Source: Cohaesibacteraceae bacterium (lineage in GTDB: Bacteria > Pseudomonadota > Alphaproteobacteria > Rhizobiales > Cohaesibacteraceae). From it: 9,717 nt of DNA. Location of the stretch: positions 3,023-12,739 of the forward strand of contig JAESRR010000029.1 in NCBI GenBank assembly GCA_016764535.1, read 5' to 3'. Within the stretch, counting starts at the first letter, position 1; each line of letters opens with the position of its first letter. Positions 1 to 5,974 of this stretch are shown here, piece by piece. The translations under genes were made by a program, and so were the position numbers. The notes below the pieces were generated by a model. That model was not told where the DNA came from, did no database searches, and saw nothing but the letters and a program-made list of their open reading frames with translations.

Positions 1-68
1 CCTGGTCATGAATATTGTCTTAACGACCATATCATTTGAAATCGACCCGTGTTGGCAAAAGTAAACAC

Positions 69-92
69 TTGGTAAAGATCTATGGTTACCAA
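69..92. repeat. 7-bp inverted repeat, operator-like
   Basis: TTGGTAA (69-75) and its exact reverse complement TTACCAA (86-92) are separated by 10 bases. The half-sites are centred 17 bases apart. That suits a dimeric regulator reading successive faces of the helix, but no regulator is known for it. The element lies in AT-rich non-coding DNA, about 40 bases from a possible minus-strand start near position 30 that runs off the window. The repeat is seen directly; operator function is inference. Confidence 0.4.
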
Positions 93-94
93 TG

Positions 95-129
95 ATTAAC
101 GAATTCAAATAAATAGTTAATATTGAATT
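95..129. repeat. Two interleaved inverted repeats
   Basis: Arm A, ATTAAC (95-100), is complementary to GTTAAT (116-121). Arm B, AATTCAA (102-108), is complementary to TTGAATT (123-129). The order is A, B, A', B', so the two pairings cross rather than nest. In RNA this would be a pseudoknot topology; in DNA it reads as two adjacent, mutually inverted 14-base units. The AT-rich composition makes chance pairing fairly likely. The rest of 1-223 holds no gene that I can support. Confidence 0.35.
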
Positions 130-223
130 TGTTGTATTGGAGATAAAACATGCGATGAATACCGTTTGAATGCTTCTGAAGACGAACGACATACGATCAA
201 TGCGCAATGTTTTGAAAAGAGAG

Positions 224-309
224 TGGTGCCCCCGGTCCGACTCGAACGGACACGTCCAATGGACAACAGATTTTGAATCTGTCGCGTCTACCAGTTCCGC
301 CACGGGGGC
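224..309 (-). tRNA. tRNA-Leu (anticodon CAA)
   Basis: On the minus strand this folds as a class II tRNA. The acceptor arm GCCCCCG pairs with CGGGGGC, followed by discriminator A and an encoded CCA (224-226). The anticodon stem ACAGA/TCTGT encloses the loop TTCAAAA, giving anticodon CAA, which reads the leucine codon UUG. A long variable arm follows, and the T arm carries TTCGAGT flanked by GTCCG/CGGAC. The length is 86 nt including CCA, normal for tRNA-Leu. It is divergent from the yqaA-dsbB operon and has its own promoter at 341-368. I see no second copy of its 3' end in the window, so nothing suggests use as an integration site here. Confidence 0.97.
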
Positions 310-340
310 AAGCGAAATAATCGACCATCTCTGGCGCGCG

Positions 341-368
341 ATCATAGGGAGAAAATTTCAAGGGTCAA
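341..368 (-). promoter_or_regulatory. Sigma70-type promoter of tRNA-Leu
   Basis: On the minus strand, TTGACC (368-363) and TATGAT (346-341) are separated by 16 bases. Each matches the sigma70 consensus at five of six positions. The -10 box ends 31 bases before the mature 5' end of the tRNA, leaving room for a short leader for RNase P to remove. A GC-rich stretch, CGCGCGCC, directly follows the -10 box and resembles the discriminator of stable-RNA promoters. Confidence 0.7.
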
Positions 369-462
369 TCCCTGTATACAAGCGAAACACAGAAATCGAA
401 TGGAGCCATAAATCCTGCTCCCGCCTGTAGACAGAAGTAATGTCAGCGGCTAATCAAATTCA

Positions 463-1044
463 ATGCTAAGAAAACTCTATGACTGGACAATGGACCTGGC
501 TTCCAGCCCCCGCGCAAGCTGGGCACTGGGCATAGTATCATTTGTTGAAAGCTCAATTTTTCCAATCCCGCCAGACACACTGCTTATTCCGATGGTTGTT
601 GCCAATCGACGCAAAGCCATATTTTACGCTGTTTTGTGTACAGTCACTTCGGTGTTGGGTGGCCTGCTTGGGTATTACATCGGATCAGCATTATTTGATC
701 AAATCGCGAAGCCAATTCTGGATTTCTACGGGTATGGTGCGAAGTTTGATGACTTTGCAGAGTGGTTTAATGTCCGGGGTGCCTGGATCGTATTTATTGC
801 GGGCATTACCCCCTTCCCCTATAAAGTCATCACAATCGCCAGCGGCGCAACAGGTCTTGGCCTGCCGGTTTTTCTTGTTGCCAGCATTTTGGCCCGCGGC
901 CTGCGGTTTGGCATTGTTACGGCTCTTTTGTATTTCTGGGGACAACCGGTTCGTGAATTTATAGAAAAGCGTCTTGGTCTTGTTTTCAGCGTATTCGTCA
1001 TACTTCTTCTTGGCGGATTTGTGATTGCCAAATTCGTTTTCTAA
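463..1044 (+). CDS. YqaA/DedA-family inner membrane protein
   Basis: A 193-residue polytopic inner membrane protein of the SNARE-associated (DedA-like) superfamily, YqaA branch. DedA proteins are implicated in envelope homeostasis and lipid-carrier recycling; the substrate of this one cannot be told from sequence. Hydrophobic segments lie at about residues 19-45, 52-75, 106-116, 132-158 and 170-193. The acidic, proline-rich re-entrant motif ESSIFPIPPD is at 29-38, and a second loop, GITPFPYK, is at 114-121; both are family hallmarks. The ATG at 463 is the first start after an in-frame stop, and the N-terminus MLRKLYDWTM is typical of the family, although no clear Shine-Dalgarno precedes it. 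The gene is the first of an operon with dsbB, 10 bases downstream, suggesting a shared envelope role. Confidence 0.88.
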   Translation: MLRKLYDWTMDLASSPRASWALGIVSFVESSIFPIPPDTLLIPMVVANRRKAIFYAVLCTVTSVLGGLLGYYIGSALFDQIAKPILDFYGYGAKFDDFAEWFNVRGAWIVFIAGITPFPYKVITIASGATGLGLPVFLVASILARGLRFGIVTALLYFWGQPVREFIEKRLGLVFSVFVILLLGGFVIAKFVF

Positions 1045-1050
1045 AGGAAA
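1043..1050 (+). promoter_or_regulatory. Ribosome binding site that fixes the dsbB start
   Basis: AAAGGAAA overlaps the yqaA stop codon (TAA, 1042-1044) and lies 4 bases before the ATG at 1055. It makes this ATG a much better start than the in-frame TTG at 1025, which lies inside yqaA. It also implies translational coupling of the two genes. Confidence 0.7.
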
Positions 1051-1054
1051 TACT

Positions 1055-1561
1055 ATGTTGCTTCGTTCAAGACCTGTTGCATTCCTGTTGTTTGCAATCG
1101 CCACACTTACTGTGGCCTCGGCATGGATGTTTCAGATAATTGGTGGTTACACCCCGTGCGAATTGTGCCTTGAACAACGCGTTCCATACTATGCCGCCAT
1201 TCCACTGGCGCTGCTCACCTTCGTGTTGGCAGAACGATTGCGTCACCACATCATGCTAACGATATTTTTTGTTTTGCTGGGATGCATATTTGCATATGGC
1301 GGTGGCCTTGGCGTGTATCAGGCAGGTGCCGAATGGGGTTTTTGGTATGGACCTGCCAGCTGTGGCGGCGGTACAGACATGAAGTTTGATGCAAGTAATC
1401 TCTTTTCCCAAATGAAGGAAGAGAAACTGATTAGCTGCACGGCACCACAGGGGCGTTTTCTTGGATTGTCATTTGCCGGATGGAATGTCCTGGCTTCCGG
1501 GTTCTTAATGCTGCTGGCGTTTTTCGGTGCGTTTAACAGTGAAAGACAACGCACGACCTGA
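1055..1561 (+). CDS. dsbB: Disulfide bond formation protein B (DsbB)
   Basis: An inner membrane quinone reductase that reoxidises the periplasmic thiol oxidase DsbA and passes the electrons to ubiquinone or menaquinone. The protein has 168 residues, near the family norm. Four hydrophobic segments lie at about 7-29, 46-60, 66-90 and 142-160. The first redox pair is CELC (Cys35, Cys38), followed closely by Arg42, the position of the quinone-interacting Arg in the family. The second pair, in the long periplasmic loop, is Cys103 (ASCGGG) and Cys128 (ISCTAP). All four catalytic cysteines are present, so it should be active. The ATG at 1055 is chosen over a TTG at 1025 because of its Shine-Dalgarno. 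The stop is only 5 bases from the 3' end of the convergent HNH gene, with no room for a terminator. No dsbA is present in the window. Confidence 0.95.
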   Translation: MLLRSRPVAFLLFAIATLTVASAWMFQIIGGYTPCELCLEQRVPYYAAIPLALLTFVLAERLRHHIMLTIFFVLLGCIFAYGGGLGVYQAGAEWGFWYGPASCGGGTDMKFDASNLFSQMKEEKLISCTAPQGRFLGLSFAGWNVLASGFLMLLAFFGAFNSERQRTT

Positions 1562-1566
1562 CAGGT

Positions 1567-2124
1567 TCAGGGTTCCAGTTCAATGTCCCAATACAAATAA
1601 TCCATCCAGCTCTCATGAAGATAATTGGGTGGAAATGCCCTGCCGTTCCGGTGCAAATCCTGAATTGTCGGCCTGTATGGGCTTTGTCTCGGTATCATGC
1701 CGATTTCTTTGGCCAATCGATTTCCCTTGCGCAGATTACAGGGAGAACAGGCTGTTACAACATTGCCCCAGGTTGTGAGCCCTCCGCGAGATCTCGGAAC
1801 CAAATGATCAAATGTCAATTCTTCGCCATCCCCGCAATACTGACATCTAAATTGATCCCTCAAAAACACATTAAATCGCGTAAACGCAGGATGAGTTCCG
1901 GATTTGACGTAGGTTTTCAGCGATACAACGCTTGGGATCCGCATCTCAAATGATGGGCTATGCACAATACTTTCATATTCTGAAACGATATTCACCCTGT
2001 CCAGAAATACTGCCTTTATTGCATCCTGCCATGACCACAGCGATAGCGGATAGTAACTCAATGGCCGGAAATCCGCATTGAGCACCAAAGCAGGACAGGA
2101 TTCTGGTGACACGTGAATGGTCAC
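1567..2124 (-). CDS. HNH endonuclease-family protein
   Basis: A 185-residue cytoplasmic protein with an HNH nuclease domain. Residues 11-90 form a conserved N-terminal region (LVLNADFRPLSYYPLSLWSW at 13-32) that accompanies this HNH domain in a family conserved across alphaproteobacterial chromosomes. The nuclease core covers about 91-140. It has structural zinc cysteines CQYC (94-97) and CSPC (126-129), the catalytic Asp106-His107 in FDHLVP, Asn121 in WGNVV, and Asn130 followed by Lys133. The motif looks intact, so metal-dependent DNA cleavage is expected, but the biological role of this family is not established. It does not look like a homing endonuclease or phage gene, since its neighbours are housekeeping. 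The start is GTG at 2124, with the Shine-Dalgarno AAGGGAG 6 bases upstream. It probably has its own promoter (2183-2212) and a hairpin in its leader, though readthrough from alkA is possible. Confidence 0.9.
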   Translation of the reverse strand: MTIHVSPESCPALVLNADFRPLSYYPLSLWSWQDAIKAVFLDRVNIVSEYESIVHSPSFEMRIPSVVSLKTYVKSGTHPAFTRFNVFLRDQFRCQYCGDGEELTFDHLVPRSRGGLTTWGNVVTACSPCNLRKGNRLAKEIGMIPRQSPYRPTIQDLHRNGRAFPPNYLHESWMDYLYWDIELEP

Positions 2125-2130
2125 TGCAAA

Positions 2131-2137
2131 CTCCCTT
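2131..2137 (-). promoter_or_regulatory. Ribosome binding site of the HNH gene
   Basis: On the minus strand AAGGGAG lies 6 bases before a GTG codon at 2124. It supports the non-ATG start and the full conserved N-terminal domain. Confidence 0.65.
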
Positions 2138-2146
2138 GCATACCCT

Positions 2147-2165
2147 GTTGGAGAGAATCTCCAAC
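2147..2165 (-). repeat. Perfect 8-bp hairpin in the HNH leader
   Basis: GTTGGAGA and TCTCCAAC are exact reverse complements separated by three bases. On the minus strand the hairpin lies between the proposed promoter and the Shine-Dalgarno, whose edge is 9 bases downstream. No T-run follows on either strand, so it is not an intrinsic terminator. It could be a 5'-end stability element, an RNase-processing barrier downstream of alkA, or a DNA operator. The structure is seen; its role is inference. Confidence 0.55.
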
Positions 2166-2182
2166 TGCATTCAGGTAGTTTT

Positions 2183-2212
2183 AGTGTACCGCTTTTTTTC
2201 GATGTTTGTGAA
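2183..2212 (-). promoter_or_regulatory. Putative promoter of the HNH gene
   Basis: On the minus strand TTCACA (2212-2207) is followed after 18 bases by TACACT (2188-2183). The hexamers match the sigma70 consensus at five and four positions. Transcription would begin near 2176 and give a leader of roughly 50 bases that includes the hairpin at 2147-2165. The -35 box lies 8 bases beyond the alkA stop. Confidence 0.4.
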
Positions 2213-2219
2213 GTAACGA

Positions 2220-2861
2220 CTAAATCGGCAGCGTTTCGCCACCGGACTTTATTGTTTTATAATACGCCCAAAACAATCTGGCCGCAACTCCGCGCCATGG
2301 TGACCAGGCAATTGCGATATTCGCGAGTTCTTTTTCTGTTGGTTTTTCTAACAGGCCCAAACCATCGGCGACTGCCGCTTGTAACGCCACATCACCGGCC
2401 GGAAAAACATCGGGATGTCCCGCACAAAAAAGAAGAAAAATATTGGCCGTCCATGGACCTATTCCATGAATGGAGATCAATTTTTTGTGGGCCATCGACG
2501 CATCAATGGAACCGAGTGAAGCGATGTCGAGACCGCTGAGCACTTCGTTGGCAATCGCATGAACCGTTTTTGCCTTGGGACGGGACAGACCGGGTTTACA
2601 TAATTCCTCGCTGGTCAAACCAGCCATCAATTCAGCAGTCGGTTCCGGCCATGCCGTTTTAAACCGGGACCAGATTGCATCTGCGCATGCAACAGAGACC
2701 TGTTGACCCACAACAATCCGCAATACGCTTTCAAATGTTGCCGGATTTCGCCGCAATGGAATATCGCCTGCTTTTTCGATAACCGGCAGCAAACGCGGAT
2801 CAATCTGCTTTAAAGCCTCGATACCCAGATATACATCCTCTATATTTTCAATGGTGTGCAT
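2220..2861 (-). CDS. DNA-3-methyladenine glycosylase II (AlkA-like)
   Basis: A base-excision repair enzyme of the HhH-GPD superfamily that removes alkylated purines, such as 3-methyladenine, from DNA and leaves an abasic site. The protein has 213 residues, matching the short AlkA-like forms that lack the N-terminal Ada/AlkA domain. A conserved helix contains VLRIVVGQQVS (47-57). The helix-hairpin-helix that grips the DNA backbone is at about 127-145, with IHGIGPWTA. The catalytic aspartate is Asp157 in FPAGDVAL. SPWRGVAARLFWAY (187-200) is the usual C-terminal helix. There is no iron-sulfur cluster motif, as expected for AlkA rather than MutY or Nth. The ATG at 2861 has only a weak Shine-Dalgarno (CGGAA). 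It is divergent from gluQ and upstream of the HNH gene on the same strand, 95 bases away. Confidence 0.93.
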   Translation of the reverse strand: MHTIENIEDVYLGIEALKQIDPRLLPVIEKAGDIPLRRNPATFESVLRIVVGQQVSVACADAIWSRFKTAWPEPTAELMAGLTSEELCKPGLSRPKAKTVHAIANEVLSGLDIASLGSIDASMAHKKLISIHGIGPWTANIFLLFCAGHPDVFPAGDVALQAAVADGLGLLEKPTEKELANIAIAWSPWRGVAARLFWAYYKTIKSGGETLPI

Positions 2862-2946
2862 TCAAGATTCCGGTTATGCCTGTTGATGTCAAAGTTCCGG
2901 CATAGAGATATCAAAAGAAACCAACAAACCAAACCGAAGATTGCAA

Positions 2947-3843
2947 ATGGTACCTGTCTTTCGATTTGCACCCAGTCCGAATGGGCAGCTACATCTGGGC
3001 CACGCTTTATCAGCTCTGATAAATTTTGAAAGTGCACGTAAAACCGGTGGTCGATTTCTCTTGCGGATTGAAGATATCGATCAATCCCGCGCAAGAGCCC
3101 ACCTGATCGAACAAATACTCGATGATCTCGCATGGCTGGGATTAAAATGGGAAACGCCGGTACTGAAGCAATCAACCCGATTTGATCAATACATTGCAGC
3201 GATAACAAAATTGTCTGAACTGAACCTCACATACAAAGCACACAAAACCCGCAAGCAAATCTCCCGGTTCGTTTCAGAATATGAAAACAAGAATAATCGA
3301 CTCTGGCCGCGAGATCCCGATGGCGCACCGTTTTATCCCCGATATGAGGACGAACCCGACACCGCATCATTTTCAATCCGTCTGGATATGGCTCAGGCGT
3401 TGAATAATACACCTGACCTGGGCTGGTACGAAACCGGATCAGGTCCCGACAGCCAGTCGGGCGAGATAATTGCCCAACCACATCTTTGGTCGGATGTTGT
3501 GATTGGGAGGAAAGATTGCGCGACGAGTTACCACTTGTCTGTTGTCCTTGATGATGCCTTGCAAGGGATTACCAATATTGTGAGGGGCGCTGATTTATTC
3601 TGGTCGACCAGCGTCCACAGGCTTTTGCAACATTTGCTCAATTTGCCTGAACCCACATACCACCATCACCGTCTCATCACCGATACCAGCGGATACAAAC
3701 TATCCAAATCCCTGTTATCCAAATCGATATCCAATTTACGCAAGGAAGGTTGTTCGCCCGATGATATTCGTGACATGTGCGGCTTTTGCGACCATGACCT
3801 GGTACTTGTTAGCCAACGCCCAGCACAAACAGCCAAAAGCTGA
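2947..3843 (+). CDS. gluQ: Glutamyl-Q tRNA(Asp) synthetase (GluQ/GluQRS)
   Basis: A truncated paralogue of glutamyl-tRNA synthetase that activates glutamate and attaches it to queuosine at position 34 of tRNA-Asp. The protein has 298 residues from this ATG, usual for the family, with no anticodon-binding domain. The class I signatures are HLGHA at 16-20 (after RFAPSPNG) and KLSKS at 251-255. LLRIEDID (38-45) is the conserved strand and helix of the active site. The small zinc-binding insertion is degenerate. Where most members have Cys-x-Cys and then Tyr-x3-Cys, this protein has YKAHKTR (96-102) and FYPRYED (129-135), so all three cysteines are missing and only the Tyr remains. The ATG is preferred to an in-frame TTG at 2941. 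The last 35 bases overlap the 3' end of the convergent AEC transporter gene. Confidence 0.93.
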   Translation: MVPVFRFAPSPNGQLHLGHALSALINFESARKTGGRFLLRIEDIDQSRARAHLIEQILDDLAWLGLKWETPVLKQSTRFDQYIAAITKLSELNLTYKAHKTRKQISRFVSEYENKNNRLWPRDPDGAPFYPRYEDEPDTASFSIRLDMAQALNNTPDLGWYETGSGPDSQSGEIIAQPHLWSDVVIGRKDCATSYHLSVVLDDALQGITNIVRGADLFWSTSVHRLLQHLLNLPEPTYHHHRLITDTSGYKLSKSLLSKSISNLRKEGCSPDDIRDMCGFCDHDLVLVSQRPAQTAKS

Positions 3844-4753
3844 TTGTTAGAACAGACAGCCCGGTGGTCAGAGTGATGGTATTGGTTGCCATGCCTTGCC
3901 CGGTTCCAAAGTGATTGGCGATCAGATATGCATTTACCCCGGTTGGACTCGCCGCGGCAATAACCAGGACACTCACCCAAAGCCGGGGCAGTTCGAACAC
4001 ATGACCAACAAGAAAAAATACAATTCCCGGCAATACAAGTAATTTGAGAAACGTAAATACGATCGCCGGACCTATGTTGCCTATTATTCCGTATCTTCGA
4101 AGAGATAAACCCATGGCAAGCAACGCGAGTGGAATTGCCGTGGGCGTAATTTTCCCAAGGACTTCAGCGAAAAATCCGTCAATTGGTAGTTCAAAAAATC
4201 TCCATGCACCACCTGCCAGGATTCCAATAATGATGGGGTTGGTCAGCAGGTTTTTGAGTATTTCGGTAGCATAATCCCTGATCGATCGTGCCCCTTCTTC
4301 TTCACCCAACAATGCGAAAAAAACTGTACTGGCAATCATCATTACGGGAAGATGCACAGACAATAGCATAAAATGAGGTACCAGCCCTTCGGGACCAAAT
4401 GCCGCCTCAACGATCGGTGTCGCAAGTAGAACCAGATTGGAGAAACCCGCACTTACCCCGGCTATCGGGCCTACACGCTGGTCCCGCCGAAAAACATATA
4501 CAACGGCCAAATGAGCAAGTGCCCAAACAAGAGCCACACCTCCAAAATAACCAAACCACAGACCCCAGGGGACAATATTGTCCAGTTTCGCTGTTGCCAG
4601 TGTATAAAACACCAGGGCAGGAATAGGTACTTTGAAAACAAAATCCCCAAGTGCCCTACTTGTGCCATCTGGCAAGTATCCGCTCCATGCCAACCCGTAG
4701 CCCAACAATATCAAGGCAAAAACAGGCAAAACGATTTCAACGAGCTGACTCAT
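3809..4753 (-). CDS. AEC-family (auxin efflux carrier-like) transporter
   Basis: A polytopic inner membrane permease of the AEC family, within the bile/arsenite/riboflavin transporter superfamily. Characterised bacterial members carry dicarboxylates such as malate and malonate; the substrate here is unknown. It has 314 residues and about ten hydrophobic segments in two halves, roughly 5-23, 37-55, 66-88, 97-117, 128-148 and then 171-186, 204-217, 229-250, 258-280 and 289-312. Between the halves is a charged cytoplasmic loop (EEEGARSIRD, 151-160). Family landmarks are TNPIIIG (171-177) and AAASPTGVNAYLIA (266-279). The ATG at 4753 has a modest Shine-Dalgarno (GGAA). Its upstream region is shared with the divergent histidine kinase and contains the inverted repeat at 4781-4824. 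Confidence 0.9.
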   Translation of the reverse strand: MSQLVEIVLPVFALILLGYGLAWSGYLPDGTSRALGDFVFKVPIPALVFYTLATAKLDNIVPWGLWFGYFGGVALVWALAHLAVVYVFRRDQRVGPIAGVSAGFSNLVLLATPIVEAAFGPEGLVPHFMLLSVHLPVMMIASTVFFALLGEEEGARSIRDYATEILKNLLTNPIIIGILAGGAWRFFELPIDGFFAEVLGKITPTAIPLALLAMGLSLRRYGIIGNIGPAIVFTFLKLLVLPGIVFFLVGHVFELPRLWVSVLVIAAASPTGVNAYLIANHFGTGQGMATNTITLTTGLSVLTISFWLFVLGVG

Positions 4754-4780
4754 TCAGGTTTCCGTAACAGGAGAAAAGAC

Positions 4781-4824
4781 ATTTATGCGATCTGTTGCTT
4801 TATGGAATCAAAACGCGCATAAAT
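4781..4824. repeat. 9-bp perfect inverted repeat with third half-site
   Basis: ATTTATGCG (4781-4789) and its exact reverse complement CGCATAAAT (4816-4824) are separated by 26 bases. A third copy of the core, TTTATG, lies between them at 4799-4804. It is 17 bases after the first copy in the same orientation. The element occupies the 147-base region between the start codons of the AEC transporter and the histidine kinase. It is well placed to control one or both as an operator cluster. A weak plus-strand promoter candidate for the kinase overlaps it: TTGCTT at 4795-4800, 17 bases, then CATAAA at 4818-4823. Confidence 0.5.
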
Positions 4825-4887
4825 TTCCAAGTGAAGCGGTAATGCTTTAACAAGTCCGCCACCTCTTTTGCAAGCCCGACTACCTTT

Positions 4888-4891
4888 GGAG
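4888..4891 (+). promoter_or_regulatory. Ribosome binding site of the hybrid kinase gene
   Basis: GGAG lies 9 bases before the GTG at 4901. It supports the GTG start. The next in-frame ATG encodes Met17, immediately before the phospho-accepting histidine motif, and would remove part of the dimerisation helix. Confidence 0.55.
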
Positions 4892-4900
4892 TAAACTGGT

Positions 4901-5974
4901 GTGACAGTAGAGCAACCGACGCGACTTGCACAAAAACGTATTGCTGCAATGCAGCATGATCTAAGAACTCCGCTTTCTCAAATTCATTCCCTTACGCAGC
5001 AATTACTGGAAAACGAAACCGATCACGAAAAAGCACGCTGCCTTGCATCAATACTCGCGGCATCATGGCTTGCGGGTTCGATCGGTGACCGGTTTGCATC
5101 GACCCTTTTCAACAATGTAAATGCGACGACTGAAACAATTACACCCGGCGAATTGTTTGAGACTTTGAGGTTCCTTTCACCCCGGAGTGAAGGTGTTACG
5201 TTTGAGTGGGACAAGGTAGAACCAGAAAAACCCATCGAAATTTCGGACTTTGTCGCAATGAATGTTGCATCGATTTTAATGCAAAACGCTTCCAGTTATG
5301 CCCATTCAACTTCCGTAATTCTACGCGCAAGATTCCACAATTCAAGATTCGAAATTGATGTTGAAGACCAGGGTCCGGCAATCCCTGCTGAAGAACACGA
5401 AGAAATATTTTCCTACCGGCAACGGGGATCAACAAGCGGGAAAGCAGCAGGCAGCGGTCTGGGGCTATGGCACGCGCGTTTACTGGCCACTGAAGCGAAA
5501 GGTAACCTTACGCTTCGCATAACAAAACAAGGTGGCAACTGTTTTACTTTAAGTCTGCCCTGGAGTGCGTCGTCTCTCAATACTTCCAGTTCGCTAAAAA
5601 CTGAAGAGCTTGAAACACTCAGGAAAAAATCTTTGCTAATTGTGGATGACAGCTCCACAAATCGCAAAATTATCGAAACAATTATGATCCAGTTTGGTGT
5701 CGTCACAATTTCTGCCGCAACCGGTGAACGCGCACTTGATTTGCTCAAAGCTCGAAATTTTGACTGGATTTTAACCGATTTGCATATGGAGGAGATGGAT
5801 GGCAGGACTCTCGCCCGAAACATTCGCAAAACCATCAGAGGCCATAACCTCCCGATAATTGTACTCACCTCCAGCGATCAACCGGACACGCTGCAAAATG
5901 AACCATTTGATTGCTGGATATGTCGACCTATATCTCCAAAAAAACTGGCACAGACATTGTTGTCGCAACTTTAA
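4901..5974 (+). CDS. Compact hybrid histidine kinase (HisKA-HATPase-REC), no sensor
   Basis: A 357-residue cytoplasmic signalling protein with no membrane segment and no recognisable input domain. The dimerisation/phosphoacceptor domain covers about 8-75, with H-box MQHDLRTPL (His19). The ATPase domain covers about 82-222. Its N-box is MQNASSYA (Asn129), its G1-like box is DVEDQGPAI (153-161; the usual DxGxG is DQGPA, so the second Gly is Ala), and its G2 box is GSGLGLWHARLLA (184-196). A Ser/Thr-rich linker (223-234) leads to a receiver domain at about 244-355. This has Asp249-Asp250, phosphoacceptor Asp293 in LTDLHMEEMDG, and Thr323, but CRPIS (341-345) carries Arg342 where receivers have the conserved Lys. 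The start is GTG at 4901. There is no response regulator with an output domain nearby, so its partner is unknown. Its stop overlaps that of brkB. Confidence 0.88.
   Translation: MTVEQPTRLAQKRIAAMQHDLRTPLSQIHSLTQQLLENETDHEKARCLASILAASWLAGSIGDRFASTLFNNVNATTETITPGELFETLRFLSPRSEGVTFEWDKVEPEKPIEISDFVAMNVASILMQNASSYAHSTSVILRARFHNSRFEIDVEDQGPAIPAEEHEEIFSYRQRGSTSGKAAGSGLGLWHARLLATEAKGNLTLRITKQGGNCFTLSLPWSASSLNTSSSLKTEELETLRKKSLLIVDDSSTNRKIIETIMIQFGVVTISAATGERALDLLKARNFDWILTDLHMEEMDGRTLARNIRKTIRGHNLPIIVLTSSDQPDTLQNEPFDCWICRPISPKKLAQTLLSQL

Noticed and set aside
1..30. Possible start of a minus-strand gene (MVVKTIFMTR) running off the left edge
   Set aside because: Only ten codons are visible, there is no clear Shine-Dalgarno, and the sequence matches no family I recognise, so it is not annotated.
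224..309. tRNA-Leu as an attachment site for a genomic island
   Set aside because: There is no integrase, no mobile gene and no repeat of the tRNA 3' end elsewhere in the window. Both sides look like core chromosome.
170..430. An 86-codon plus-strand open frame
   Set aside because: It runs through the entire tRNA-Leu gene in antisense and then through the tRNA promoter. It has no recognisable protein features.
1567..2124. HNH gene as a homing endonuclease, phage or restriction component
   Set aside because: The N-terminal domain belongs to a chromosomally conserved alphaproteobacterial family. No intron, intein, methyltransferase or phage gene is nearby.
2862..2946. TTGACA on the minus strand as the -35 box of alkA
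   Set aside because: No -10 box lies at a workable distance; the expected position falls on the start region. I could not support a promoter for either gene here.
2840..3208. A 122-codon minus-strand frame across the alkA-gluQ divergent region
   Set aside because: It overlaps both the alkA start and the 5' third of gluQ, whose HIGH-type motif and active-site region are clear on the other strand.
5413..5868. A 151-codon minus-strand frame opposite the hybrid kinase
   Set aside because: It is antisense to the conserved ATPase and receiver motifs, and its translation shows no domain or membrane pattern.
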